From Bacillota bacterium (GTDB lineage Bacteria > Bacillota > Clostridia > Lachnospirales > Anaerotignaceae): a DNA stretch of 64,000 nt. A program made the translations under genes and the position numbers. Under the pieces are notes generated by a model. It saw only the letters and a list, made by a program, of their open reading frames with translations, was not told where the DNA came from and did no database searches. Of this stretch, positions 26,055 through 34,188 are shown piece by piece (positions within the stretch are counted from its first letter, which is position 1; every line of letters begins with the position of its first letter). The stretch is from contig JAHZDZ010000015.1 of the NCBI GenBank assembly GCA_019422105.1, positions 21,190 to 85,189 on the forward strand, read 5' to 3'.

Positions 26055-26122
26055 GGTTCTATGTGCAAAACTCCAGGGCCTTCCCTGTTCACATAGATCT
26101 GGCAGCTAACAAAAAGTGCCGC

Positions 26123-26150
26123 AGGGCTGCTTCAAAAGCAGCCCTTTTTA
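26123..26150 (+). terminator. Terminator of the substrate-binding protein gene
   Basis: AGGGCTGCTT / AAGCAGCCCT, a 10-bp stem with 3-nt loop, followed by TTTTTA. Confidence 0.85.
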
Positions 26151-26231
26151 CATATCAGTATCTAAATGGCCAAATGCTGCGGCACAGCGGCAGTTAGTTT
26201 TCAAAATTACTGTCTAAAAAGCAGAAAGGTC

Positions 26232-26274
26232 TTGACAATCAGCACGTTCTGCCGTAAAATTGTAGCATGCTACA
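26232..26274 (+). promoter_or_regulatory. MarR gene promoter with 14-bp palindromic operator
   Basis: TTGACA (26232-26237), 17-bp spacer, GTAAAA/TAAAAT as -10, and overlapping the start region the perfect palindrome TGTAGCATGCTACA (26261-26274). The same palindrome stands before the MATE gene at 26751-26764. This indicates autoregulation by the encoded MarR protein. Confidence 0.8.
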
Positions 26275-26289
26275 TTTCGGAGGGATACC

Positions 26290-26712
26290 ATGGATAAACG
26301 TCAGGACGTCGGATTTTTAATTAAATCTATATCAGAATATATCGACAGGGAAGCCAATAGACAGCTCAGACAATACGGCCTGACGATTTCTCAGGGCAGA
26401 ATTTTAACTTATCTGCATGATTGTCAGAAAACAGTTACCCAAAAGGAGCTGGAAACCTACTTTGGTGTTTCCCACCCTACCATAGTTGGTATTTTGAAAC
26501 GTCTTGAGGAAAAAGAGCTTATCCGCAGCGAAGTGAATCCGGAAAACCGTACAATGAAAAATATTTATCTGACAGAAAAAGAGGCTTCCTTTTTTCAGAC
26601 AATGCGGGCCATGCAAACAGAGATGGAAAAAAAGCTGATGAATCATTTTCAGGAGGAAGAGGCAAAGCAGATAAAAATACTTTTAAATATGGTATATGAA
26701 AATTTGCAGTAA
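26290..26712 (+). CDS. MarR-family transcriptional regulator
   Basis: A 140-residue winged-helix regulator: YIDREANRQLRQYGLTISQGRILTYLHD, KTVTQKELETYFGVSHPTIVGILKRLEEKELIRS and NRTMKNIYLTEKEASFF, the last with the conserved wing region. It probably represses itself and the downstream efflux gene, because an identical 14-bp palindrome lies before each. A small molecule exported by the pump would be the expected inducer. AGGGATACC precedes the ATG. Confidence 0.92.
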   Translation: MDKRQDVGFLIKSISEYIDREANRQLRQYGLTISQGRILTYLHDCQKTVTQKELETYFGVSHPTIVGILKRLEEKELIRSEVNPENRTMKNIYLTEKEASFFQTMRAMQTEMEKKLMNHFQEEEAKQIKILLNMVYENLQ

Positions 26713-26717
26713 AGGAC

Positions 26718-26742
26718 AGGAGCGTCAGCTCCTTCTTTTTTC
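26718..26742 (+). terminator. Terminator between the MarR and MATE genes
   Basis: AGGAGC-gtca-GCTCCT stem followed by TTCTTTTTTC. The MATE gene therefore needs its own promoter, which explains the second operator copy. Confidence 0.8.
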
Positions 26743-26750
26743 AGTAAATA

Positions 26751-26764
26751 TGTAGCATGCTACA
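26751..26764 (+). promoter_or_regulatory. Second copy of the 14-bp MarR operator, before the MATE gene
   Basis: TGTAGCATGCTACA, identical to 26261-26274, placed about 22 bp before the MATE start codon and just after the terminator. A repressor here would block the MATE promoter. Confidence 0.8.
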
Positions 26765-26785
26765 CAAATAAAGGAGTGATTGAAT

Positions 26786-28156
26786 ATGGAACAAAATTCA
26801 TACGTATTTGAAAACATGCCCGTGCCAAAGGCCGTGGCAAAAAATGCCGTCCCGGCAATTATCAGCATGGTTGTCGTGCTTATCTACAATATTGCCGATA
26901 CCTTCTTCGTGGGACAAACCGGAGACGCTCTTCAGGTAGCAGCAGTTTCTCTGACAACACCGGTGTTTTTGTTTTTTATGGCCACAGGAAACCTTTTTGG
27001 TATTGGCGGTACCTCCGTCATTTCAAGAGCCCTGGGAGAAAAAAAAGCTGATTACGCCAAAAAAGCGTCTTCCTTCTGTTTTTATGCCTCAATACTGACC
27101 GGGATACTGTTTATGCTGCTTTTTTGGTGTGGTATGGACACTGTATTGAAATGGATTGGTTGCAGCAGTGATACTATGGACTATGCCAGATCCTATCTGA
27201 ACTGCGTTACCCTCAGCGCCCCCTTTGTTATTGTCTCAAATGCCTTCAGCAATATTGTGCGGGCGGAAGGAAAATCTAATGAGGCCATGTGCGGTGTTAT
27301 GGTTGGCACAGTTGTAAATATTATACTGGACCCCATTATGATAACCGGAATGCATATGGGCGTTTTTGGCGCCGCCCTCGCCACAGTTATCGGAAATATC
27401 GCAGGAGCGCTTTACTACATCATTTATTTTCTGCGGAATAAATCCTCCCTGTCCATCTCTCCGCGTGATTTCTGTATCAAGAACAAAATTATGACGGGCG
27501 TTCTTGCGATTGGCATCCCCGCATGCCTGAATAACGTCCTTATGAGCGCCTCCAATATTGTTATGAATAATTTTCTCGCCACCTACGGCGATATTGAGGT
27601 GGCAGCTATGGGTGTTGCCATGAAGGTAGTGATGATAGTCGTACTACTGCAAGTGGGCTTGGGACAGGGCGTCCAGCCTCTTCTCGGCTTCAATTACGGC
27701 GCCGGAAATTATAAGCGGGCCCATGCCGTCATGGTTTTTTCTTTCCTTTGCGCCATACTATTGGGGGTCTACACCACTGCTTTTTGCTATCTTCAATCGG
27801 GAAACATTGTCCGCGCCTTCATCGATAATGAAGAAGTCTACTCCTACGGCGTTTCCTTCGTCAGAGCTCTGATACTATCAGGGCCGGTTATCGGCATACT
27901 CTTTCTCTTCACCAATGCTCTTCAGGCTCTGGGAGCGGCAGTGCCGTCCTTAATCCTATCTATCAGCAGGCAAGGGCTTATTTTTCTGCCGCTTCTTGCT
28001 GTGCTGAACAGTCTGGCAGGATTATCCGGCATTGTATACGCACAGCCTGCCGCCGATATTCTTTCCATACTTTTGTCCGTTATTCTTTATCTCAGGCAGA
28101 TAAAAAAGCTCAGACCAACGGAAAATTTATATGCCTCTGTCTCTCCCGAATATTAA
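26786..28156 (+). CDS. MATE-family multidrug/cation antiporter
   Basis: A polytopic membrane protein of 456 residues with about 12 transmembrane segments, an Na+ or H+-coupled drug exporter. Family features: IYNIADTFFVGQTGD near the N-terminus, GIGGTSVISRALGEKK, and in the second half AMGVAMKVVM...GLGQGVQPLLGFNYGAGN. AAGGAG precedes the ATG at 26786; a TTG two codons upstream is too close. Controlled by the adjacent MarR regulator, judging from the operator copies. Exported substrate unknown. Confidence 0.92.
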   Translation: MEQNSYVFENMPVPKAVAKNAVPAIISMVVVLIYNIADTFFVGQTGDALQVAAVSLTTPVFLFFMATGNLFGIGGTSVISRALGEKKADYAKKASSFCFYASILTGILFMLLFWCGMDTVLKWIGCSSDTMDYARSYLNCVTLSAPFVIVSNAFSNIVRAEGKSNEAMCGVMVGTVVNIILDPIMITGMHMGVFGAALATVIGNIAGALYYIIYFLRNKSSLSISPRDFCIKNKIMTGVLAIGIPACLNNVLMSASNIVMNNFLATYGDIEVAAMGVAMKVVMIVVLLQVGLGQGVQPLLGFNYGAGNYKRAHAVMVFSFLCAILLGVYTTAFCYLQSGNIVRAFIDNEEVYSYGVSFVRALILSGPVIGILFLFTNALQALGAAVPSLILSISRQGLIFLPLLAVLNSLAGLSGIVYAQPAADILSILLSVILYLRQIKKLRPTENLYASVSPEY

Positions 28157-28168
28157 AAACCTATTAAG

Positions 28169-28190
28169 GCGCCTGTACAGGCGCTTTTTT
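28169..28190 (+). terminator. Terminator of the MATE gene
   Basis: GCGCCTG-ta-CAGGCGC stem followed by TTTTTT. Confidence 0.85.
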
Positions 28191-28573
28191 ACTGTCAAAT
28201 ATCGCTTCCAGAAATAAAATACAGCAATCGCAAACAGCTCTTATTTTTTTATCGACATGCCAAGCTTTAGAGCTTAAATAAAGGATAGTTGCCGTTATCC
28301 TGTTTTTCATGAGGTACTCTTTCGCTCATATGGTGGTATAAGAACAAAAATCAAACAAAGCAGAAGCCATAAAAAAACAGAAGTACCAAACGAATTTCGA
28401 CTAAACGCTTTTCATCATTTGCTTTTATGTTATAATAGCTTTCATAAAAGGAAAAACGCTGAAAAGGGCCGTATTAACTGTCTGCATGGTATTCTTTAAA
28501 AGACATTGAGGAATAAGACGGCTTAGAAAGCTTAAATTTACGAGAAAATTAGACTTTAGGGGAGGCGGTTTTT
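28191..28573 (+). promoter_or_regulatory. Intergenic region with extended -10 promoter before the DUF3795 gene
   Basis: Only a TG-T-TATAAT extended -10 element (28428-28436) is recognisable. It would give a leader of about 130 nt. No coding sequence or riboswitch signature seen. Confidence 0.5.
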
Positions 28574-28984
28574 TTGATCATGCCCGACAGAATACCTAAT
28601 ACCTTTTTTGCCCCCTGTGGTATGAACTGTTTTATCTGTTATAAGCATTTAAGCCATAAAAACAGCTGTCCGGGCTGCCGGGAAGATGCACCGTCCAAAC
28701 AGGGACATTGCAGAGACTGCAAAATAAAAGAATGCGCAAAGAGTAAGAATCTGGAATATTGCTTCCAATGCTCTGATTTTCCCTGCAAGAGAGTAAAAAA
28801 TCTGGACAAAACTTATCGCACACGCTATTTGGTCAGTCTGACAGAAAACAGCCTGTATATAAAAGAAAATACGCTGAAATCCTTTTTCGAAATAGAAGCT
28901 GTAAAATGGCGGTGCAGTATATGCGGCGGCGTCATCTCTGTTCATGACGGCGTCTGCAGCGAATGCGGAAAAGCTAGAAAATAG
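28574..28984 (+). CDS. DUF3795 cysteine-rich protein
   Basis: A 136-residue protein with many cysteines in pairs: APCGMNCFICYKHL, CPGCRED, CRDCKIKECAKSK, YCFQCSDFPCKRVK, and a C-terminal zinc-ribbon CSICGG...CSECGKA. The first part is DUF3795, likely metal-binding, function unknown. The start appears to be TTG at 28574, spaced 8 nt from AGGGGAGG; the ATG two codons later is 14 nt from it. A shorter DUF3795 protein is encoded at 60554. Confidence 0.8.
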   Translation: MIMPDRIPNTFFAPCGMNCFICYKHLSHKNSCPGCREDAPSKQGHCRDCKIKECAKSKNLEYCFQCSDFPCKRVKNLDKTYRTRYLVSLTENSLYIKENTLKSFFEIEAVKWRCSICGGVISVHDGVCSECGKARK

Positions 28985-29001
28985 AAATAAAGGAGCGAAC
29001 T

Positions 29002-29451
29002 ATGAATATTTTTGTGGACGCTGATGCCTGCCCTGTAAAGGACATCATTATTAAAACAGCAAAGGAATTCTCCATCCCCGTATATTTATTTGTTGATACA
29101 AGCCACATACTCTCTGACAGCTATTCCACGGTCATTACCGTGGACAAGGCCAGTGACTCTGTTGATTTTGCCATTGCCAACCGCATCCACAAAGGGGATA
29201 TTGCCGTGACACAGGATTATGGCCTTGCCTCCATGCTTCTTGCAAAGGGCGCCTATGTTGTCCATCAAAACGGCTTTCTGTATGACGAGAATAACATTGA
29301 CCGCCTGTTGTTTGAACGTCATATTTCCAAGGAAATGCGGCGGCAGGGAAAACGCGGCGGCAGATTCCACGCAAGAAAAGAGGAGGACAATATACGCTTT
29401 GCTTCCTGCTTTTGTTCTGTCTGCCGGAAAGCTGTGGAAGAGGAATCTTGA
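29002..29451 (+). CDS. YaiI/YqxD family protein (DUF188)
   Basis: A 149-residue member of the YaiI/YqxD family: MNIFVDADACPVKDIIIKTAKEF at the N-terminus, VDFAIANRIHKGDIAVTQDYGLASMLLAKGA in the middle and RRQGKRGGRFHARKEED near the end. The fold is PIN/NYN-like with acidic residues that could bind metal, so a nuclease activity is possible but unproven. It follows the DUF3795 gene by 17 bp and precedes the CmpB-like gene. Confidence 0.9.
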   Translation: MNIFVDADACPVKDIIIKTAKEFSIPVYLFVDTSHILSDSYSTVITVDKASDSVDFAIANRIHKGDIAVTQDYGLASMLLAKGAYVVHQNGFLYDENNIDRLLFERHISKEMRRQGKRGGRFHARKEEDNIRFASCFCSVCRKAVEEES

Positions 29452-29487
29452 TAGGCTTAGTAGAATCATTTCAGAAAGGAACCCAAT

Positions 29488-30030
29488 ATGAATGCTAAGG
29501 TTCAGCAGTATTTTTTTTATTTCCTGCTTTATTCCATATTAGGCTGGTGCTATGAGGTTTTTCTCGAGGTTGTCGTTTACCGTTGGGGATTTACAAACCG
29601 CGGATTTCTTTTTGGCCCCTACTGTCCTGTTTATGGCTTTGGCGCTTTGGTTTTTTTGCTTTGCCTGAACCGGTATAAAAAAGAAAAAATAGTTCTGGGC
29701 AAAATAAATCTGACGCCTGTACTTCTGTTTTTTGCATGCATGGCCGCTGCCACCGCTATTGAACTGGCAACCTCTTATATCATGGAATTGTTTACCGGCG
29801 GGTGGCCCTGGCAGACTTATACAGACTACAAATACAACTTTCAGGGCAGAATCGCCTTGTCCCCCTCTCTCCGTTTTGGCCTCGGCGGAATACTAATATT
29901 GTATGTTTTGCAGCCACCTATAGAAAAGCTGTTACATAAGCTGCAATGCCGTACCAGAAATATTATTTTTCTGTCATCTGCCCTAGTATTGGGAATTGAT
30001 TTTGCGGTTCAAATTGCAAAGTTTATTTGA
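29488..30030 (+). CDS. Putative membrane permease, CmpB-like
   Basis: A 180-residue protein with four or five membrane segments: FFYFLLYSILGWCYEVFLE, FLFGPYCPVYGFGALVF, and WPWQTYTDYKYNFQGRIALSPSLRFG. These are hallmarks of the putative ABC permease family PF06541, whose transport role is unproven. No ATPase is adjacent. It appears to be the last gene of a small plus-strand run starting at 28574. Confidence 0.85.
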   Translation: MNAKVQQYFFYFLLYSILGWCYEVFLEVVVYRWGFTNRGFLFGPYCPVYGFGALVFLLCLNRYKKEKIVLGKINLTPVLLFFACMAAATAIELATSYIMELFTGGWPWQTYTDYKYNFQGRIALSPSLRFGLGGILILYVLQPPIEKLLHKLQCRTRNIIFLSSALVLGIDFAVQIAKFI

Positions 30031-30112
30031 CAAAATGCTGCCTCACTTCTGTTCGTCAAAAAAGGTATCTTCAAGCTGCAAAATTGTAATTTCGCTTTCT
30101 CATACGGCAATA

Positions 30113-30151
30113 AAAAAAGCGGAAAACCGTTACAGGTTTTACCGCTTTTTT
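30113..30151. terminator. Bidirectional terminator between convergent genes
   Basis: AAAAAAGCGG-a-AAACC / GGTTT-ta-CCGCTTTTTT: a long stem with A and T tails on both sides, serving the CmpB-like gene and the deacetylase gene. Confidence 0.85.
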
Positions 30152-30167
30152 CTCTTTCAGCATTACT

Positions 30168-31508
30168 TTATTTTGCAAACTGAGGACGGAATGAACTTTC
30201 TGTCAGAGGAAGAATCTCATATCCCTGCGCCTTCAGCTGCCGTATGATTTCAGGCAGGGCCTCCACAGTTGTAGCCTTTGGCTTTGTCTGATGCATCAGC
30301 ACAACAATTTTATCTTTATTCTTTGCCCCGTTTATTACATTTCCTACAATATCCTCCTTGGATGCAGGCTTTCCTGTTGCATCCCCCGCGCTTACATTCC
30401 AGTCAATATAGGCATAGCCCTTCTCATTTGCTTCCTGTATCAGCTGTTTCATAATATTTTTATTATATTTATTGCTCACCGTATTGTTAGACCCGCCCGG
30501 GAAACGCATCATAACCGGTTTTTCACCAATGACGCTCTCAATGTATTCTTCCTCGGCATAAAAATCGGACCAAAAGCCATCACTGTCCTTATATATAGAG
30601 GCATAATCATGCGTCATAGTATGGTTTCCAATGGTATGCCCTTCCTCTGACATACGCTTTAATATGGCGGGATCTGCTTTACCCGTCAGGAAAAATGTTG
30701 CCTTAACACTGTTTTCCTTCAGAATATCAAGTATTTTCTCCGTATTCTCTGATACACTGTCGTCAAAGGTCAAATAAGCAACTTTTCCTGCTTCCTCAGT
30801 ATTCTCTTCCTTATTTTCTTTTTTGCTTTCGGCTGCCTTTTTCTCTGCCTCCTGCTCCTTTTTTTGATTCTCCTCTTCTTCCTTTCTCAGGGCCTCCTCC
30901 TTTGCCTTCTCCGCAGCACGCTTTTCTGCTTCCTTTTTGTCCAGAATGTCCTGATAATTCTTAGCTGTAGCCTTTATCTCATAGTCAGGTGCACAATTTT
31001 TCGTGATGTCCAACAGCGTTACCGCTTCCCCAAGGGTCAGCTTTTTGTCTACGTTAATACCACCGTTTTCATCCCATGTGATAATACCTCTGGAAATCGC
31101 AAACTGCATGGAGGCGTCATCCACAGACTCAATTCTGTTGGCATAGGGCAAAGTTTCTTTTACAGTAAAATCTTTACCCGGATTAACCCTTTGAATTGTC
31201 TGATACAGTACATCCATGAGCTCTTTTGCTGTAAATCCCTGTGCAGCATCAAATTTACCTGTTTTGGGATCCTTTAATATATTTTTATAATAATTTGTGA
31301 CAGTATCCCGCAATTCAGGCGTCGGTGCTACCTCATTGTAAAAGCTTACCAGATAATTCAGCATCTCTCCCCTGTCTACATGGAAACTTTGCCTTTGCTC
31401 AAAACCTACCACATTCAGCCATTTATTATTAGTAAAGCCCATAACTCCGCTGGAAAATACTATCAGCAGTGCCAGTACCATTATAATTTTTTTTAAAGCC
31501 CTTCTCAC
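30168..31508 (-). CDS. Secreted polysaccharide deacetylase
   Basis: A 446-residue protein. Signal anchor (about 7-26), an SLH-like/S-layer region (residues 45-190, with VDDASMQFAISRGIITWDENGGINVDKKLTLGEAVTLL), a Glu/Lys-rich coiled coil (about 195-245), then a NodB domain. Catalytic motifs: TFDDS, HTIGNHTMTH (zinc His residues), RFPGGSNN, DWNVSAGDATG and VLMHQT. It probably deacetylates peptidoglycan GlcNAc or MurNAc at the wall, which lowers lysozyme sensitivity. Monocistronic. Confidence 0.9.
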   Translation of the reverse strand: MRRALKKIIMVLALLIVFSSGVMGFTNNKWLNVVGFEQRQSFHVDRGEMLNYLVSFYNEVAPTPELRDTVTNYYKNILKDPKTGKFDAAQGFTAKELMDVLYQTIQRVNPGKDFTVKETLPYANRIESVDDASMQFAISRGIITWDENGGINVDKKLTLGEAVTLLDITKNCAPDYEIKATAKNYQDILDKKEAEKRAAEKAKEEALRKEEEENQKKEQEAEKKAAESKKENKEENTEEAGKVAYLTFDDSVSENTEKILDILKENSVKATFFLTGKADPAILKRMSEEGHTIGNHTMTHDYASIYKDSDGFWSDFYAEEEYIESVIGEKPVMMRFPGGSNNTVSNKYNKNIMKQLIQEANEKGYAYIDWNVSAGDATGKPASKEDIVGNVINGAKNKDKIVVLMHQTKPKATTVEALPEIIRQLKAQGYEILPLTESSFRPQFAK

Positions 31509-31699
31509 TCAACCACCCCTGTTCTTTCAAATGTTAGCTAAATTATACACCCAAAAAGGTACAAAAGTATTACGAAACTTTTAATTTTAGTCTTTCGTGA
31601 CAAATTTAAAAAAGTTTTAAGAAATTTTAAGTAAAGAGAAATGAGATAATACCTGTAAAATCAATCTATTCTGTAATTTATTTTTTGGATTATTAAACT

Positions 31700-31728
31700 T
31701 TGACACAACTCGACAGAATTTAAAATTA
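31700..31728 (+). promoter_or_regulatory. Promoter of the 81-residue gene
   Basis: Consensus TTGACA (31700-31705) followed by an AT-rich -10 (TAAAAT or AAATTA, 15-17 bp downstream), then GGGAGGA and the ATG at 31747. Confidence 0.55.
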
Positions 31729-31746
31729 TCTAAGGGAGGAAACAGT

Positions 31747-31992
31747 ATGAACAAACTATCTGGTCTTTACAAACTATTTTCGCAGGAAAGGAATATGGAA
31801 ATGTCAGACGAAATATCAGGGGGTCTGAACAGAGAAAAAATAAACCAATTTCTTAAAACTAAGCTGAATGCAAATGATTATTTTATTGCAGATGAATTAA
31901 TAACAGAATTGGAAATTTCCGTTGAAGAAAAAGGATTCAAAGCCGGATGCCGTTTTACCACCGAACTGAATGACGAAATGAGAAATAAATAG
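31747..31992 (+). CDS. Small protein of unknown function
   Basis: 81 residues, acidic, predicted soluble and helical: LYKLFSQERNMEMSDEIS, then ELEISVEEKGFKAGCRFTTELNDEM. I do not recognise a family with certainty; the 'EEKGF..G.RF..EL' ending resembles small phage-associated proteins (DUF6809-like). A good GGGAGG site and a promoter support expression. A terminator (AGCCTCTC / GAGGGGCT then TTTTTT, about 32008-32036) follows. Confidence 0.6.
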   Translation: MNKLSGLYKLFSQERNMEMSDEISGGLNREKINQFLKTKLNANDYFIADELITELEISVEEKGFKAGCRFTTELNDEMRNK

Positions 31993-32121
31993 AAATAATA
32001 TTTAGACATAGCCTCTCTTATGAGGGGCTTTTTTCATTTTGTCTTTTCCAATTGGATTATTTATGATATAATTAACAAGTATATTACAACTATTAAGAAT
32101 ACAAAAGAAAGGGGCCTTGAG

Positions 32122-32430
32122 ATGAACCGTTTAAAGGAGCTGCGTCTTGAAAAGCATAAAAGCCAGGTCGCCTTGGCCATGGATTTGAACACAACTCAGG
32201 CGTCCATCAGCAAGTATGAAACAGGAGACGCCATGCTGGATATTCCCACCCTGATTCAGTTGGCGGCATACTTTTCCGTTACCATGGAGTATTTATTGGG
32301 CGTATCCGACCAGAAAACAGCGCCGGCCGATTTATCAGAATTGGACAATAGCTTTCTCAATCTTTATCATTGCCTGACTCCTTCTCAAAAAAAGAAAGCC
32401 CTTTCCTTTATGCATGAGTTAAAAAAATAA
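32122..32430 (+). CDS. XRE-family helix-turn-helix regulator
   Basis: 102 residues: MNRLKELRLEKHKSQVALAMDLNTTQASISKYETGDAMLDIPTLIQLAAYFSVTMEYLLG, a Cro/CI-type DNA-binding domain, plus a short C-terminal tail. The start at 32122 follows GAAAGGGG; an in-frame extension to 32020 lies over the terminator and promoter. A TGA-TATAAT extended -10 is at 32064-32072. AAGCCCC-tttc-GGGGCTT (about 32429-32450) ends the gene. It borders the prophage remnant and could be its old repressor or control an unrelated gene. Confidence 0.85.
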   Translation: MNRLKELRLEKHKSQVALAMDLNTTQASISKYETGDAMLDIPTLIQLAAYFSVTMEYLLGVSDQKTAPADLSELDNSFLNLYHCLTPSQKKKALSFMHELKK

Positions 32431-32454
32431 GCCCCTTTCGGGGCTTTTCGTTTT

Positions 32455-32561
32455 ATTACAGTGTTTTCATTAAAGGGCTGCTTATCTGTGGCCGAGGCCA
32501 CCGTCTCCTGTTTGGCCGTCACATCTATCAGCCCAAAGGAGATATTGATTCCCGTGGTCAT
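32455..32561 (-). pseudogene. Phage tail gene fragment (N-terminus only)
   Basis: The minus strand from ATG 32561 reads MTTGINISFGLIDVTAKQ then ETVASATDKQPFNENTV, and then runs into the terminator of the XRE gene. Its ATG overlaps the TGA of the next upstream fragment, as in an intact phage operon. Family not identified beyond its phage context. Confidence 0.5.
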
Positions 32562-32740
32562 ACTGCCGCCTCCTTTGCCCTTGCGGGGGCCTTGGCCGTA
32601 AAGTTGACCGTTAAATCCTTAAAATAATTCTTGCTGCCAATCTGCCGTCTTAAGGTATCCCCCACATTGGAGAAATAGGCCATAAACTTGTAGTCTCCCG
32701 CCTCGTCCGGTACAACTACCTCATGAAACCGCGGCCTCCG
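32560..32740 (-). pseudogene. Phage tail gene fragment (C-terminus only)
   Basis: A minus-strand frame encodes FHEVVVPDEAGDYKFMAYF, then SNVGDTLRRQIGSKNYFKDL and VNFTAKAPARAKEAAV before its stop. The upstream part of this gene is missing and the frame is broken near 32740. Confidence 0.5.
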
Positions 32741-32769
32741 TCAGCTTATCCCAGAGCGCCTCATACTCG

Positions 32770-33503
32770 CCTCTATTCAGTGCTGCACCAAACTGTATCT
32801 ACTCCCTTGAATCCCATAATAAGGCCGTCCTTCATATTTTTTCCCAGCTCCTCCCACTTGCCGAAAGAAGGGCTGTCTGCTGCATGACGTAGGCATACCG
32901 AAGCTGTACCTGCTCCGCCTGTGTCATAGCGGATATATTCTTTTGAATCCCCTGCGTATAGGCAACTGCTGCAAATTTGTCTGTGTCATAAAGATTCATA
33001 GCGTTTTAATGTTTCCGTTTCCCCTGTAAATACAGAAGCCAAGGCGGTTTTTGTCTCACAAAATCCTTATTGTAGAAGGACGCCATATCCGCCGACAGCG
33101 CCGTTAAATTCAGTGACATGTCAGAGGCTTTGTCGCTGGCCATTCCCATTCCCCTCGCCATTACCATAAAGGTGGATCCCGTCTCTTTCGCCTCCAGCCT
33201 TGACATGCCGAAGGTTTCAATTGCCGTGTCCGCAAATTCCTTCATTTTATAGGCCATATCTCCAAAGGACACGTCAACCACGTTTTGAACCTCCTCCAAA
33301 TCGGAGGCCAATGAAACAGCCTCCCTTCCAAAATCAATAAGCTTCTTAACAGTAAAGGCAATTTCAAGGGCAACACCCACTCCCTTAATAGCCCTGCCCA
33401 AACCGGCTAAGCCTGCGCTCATATTTCGTATGCCATTGTTGAAGCCTCTGGAATCCACCCTGGTATCAATCCTGATACTGCCGTCATATCCTGCCATCTT
33501 TCC
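32770..33503 (-). pseudogene. Phage tail tape measure protein, N-terminal remnant
   Basis: From ATG 33503 the minus strand encodes MAGYDGSIRIDTRVDSRG, then a helical region ending LTALSADMASFYNKDF, typical of the start of tape measure proteins. A frameshift follows near 33060. The continuation is readable in other frames: ETKTALASVFTGETETLKRY, then FAAVAYTQGIQKNISAM and TQAEQVQLRYAYVMQQ, as in intact family members. The remaining several hundred residues are deleted. Confidence 0.8.
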
Positions 33504-33520
33504 ACCTCCTTTCTCCATCA

Positions 33521-33545
33521 AAAAAGCGCCCCGAAGAGCGCTTCA
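33521..33545 (-). terminator. Terminator after the toxin gene
   Basis: On the minus strand AAGCGCTC-ttcg-GGGCGCTT followed by TTTT, directly after the toxin stop codon. Confidence 0.7.
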
Positions 33546-33809
33546 TTAAAACTCATAAAGTGACCATATGCTGATAATTTTCACAGTTTTTTCTTCCTCC
33601 AAAACCTGATATACAAGCCTGTGCTGTATATTGATTCTCCGTGAATACGCCCCCTTTAAATCGCCAATCAGGCTTTCATAGGGCGGCGGGTTTTGAAACG
33701 GATCGGTTTTTAAAATTTCAATCAGCTTTTTTGCCTTACCGTCCAGCTTGGCGGCCTTAAGCTTCGGAATATCCTTGAGGGCCTTTTTCACATAAACAAT
33801 AGAATACAC
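33546..33809 (-). CDS. yoeB: YoeB/Txe-family mRNA interferase toxin
   Basis: 87 residues of the RelE/YoeB superfamily, ribosome-dependent mRNA cleaving toxins. Features: VKKALKDIPKLKAAKLDGKAKKLIEILKTDPFQNPPPYESLIGDLKGAYSRRINIQHRLVYQV, with the conserved Arg-rich strand and a C-terminal IISIWSLYEF in place of the common H-Y ending. The start codon is GTG at 33809, directly abutting the antitoxin TAA, so translation is coupled. The last residues differ from E. coli YoeB (His-Tyr), so activity needs proof. Confidence 0.85.
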   Translation of the reverse strand: MYSIVYVKKALKDIPKLKAAKLDGKAKKLIEILKTDPFQNPPPYESLIGDLKGAYSRRINIQHRLVYQVLEEEKTVKIISIWSLYEF

Positions 33810-34058
33810 TTACCATTCGACCTCGCTTTCGAGCACACATTCCGAAACAGGCGTTTTCAAACCCTCGGTGATGTCGGCCTTAAGCCCGGGAACTGAGGAT
33901 ACATACAATGTTTCCATAATATTATTATAATCCTCTTCGCTCATGATTACCGCATTGCCGTTCTTTGTGTTTATATTTACAACGTCGTTAAATTCGATAG
34001 CCTGATTGATGAAACCAAAAATATTTTTCCTGAAGTTGGTTATATTCACGTTCGTCAT
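33810..34058 (-). CDS. yefM: YefM/Phd-family antitoxin
   Basis: 82 residues: MTNVNITNFRKNIFGFINQAIEFNDVVNINTKNGNAVIMSEEDYNNIMETLYVSSVPGL, the standard Phd/YefM N-terminal DNA-binding fold, with a C-terminal acidic toxin-binding tail. AGGAGG precedes the start. It should neutralise the adjacent toxin and repress its own promoter, for which a matching operator is visible upstream. Confidence 0.9.
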   Translation of the reverse strand: MTNVNITNFRKNIFGFINQAIEFNDVVNINTKNGNAVIMSEEDYNNIMETLYVSSVPGLKADITEGLKTPVSECVLESEVEW

Positions 34059-34082
34059 TTTAGCACCTCCTCAATCTCTATA

Positions 34083-34116
34083 TGTACATAATAGTGTACA
34101 TTTATATAGATGTCAA
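34083..34116 (-). promoter_or_regulatory. yefM-yoeB promoter with paired TGTACA operator
   Basis: On the minus strand TTGACA (34111-34116), 17-bp spacer, TATTAT (34088-34093). Two TGTACA hexamers (34083-34088 and 34095-34100) are 12 bp apart and flank the -10. TGTACA pairs are the known core of the E. coli yefM-yoeB operator, so autorepression is strongly suggested. Confidence 0.85.
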
Positions 34117-34188
34117 GAGGTAATTCCATTTCCCAAAGAAAAAGCGCCTACTGTATGTAAGCGCTTCTGATGTTTGCCGTCCTTTATT

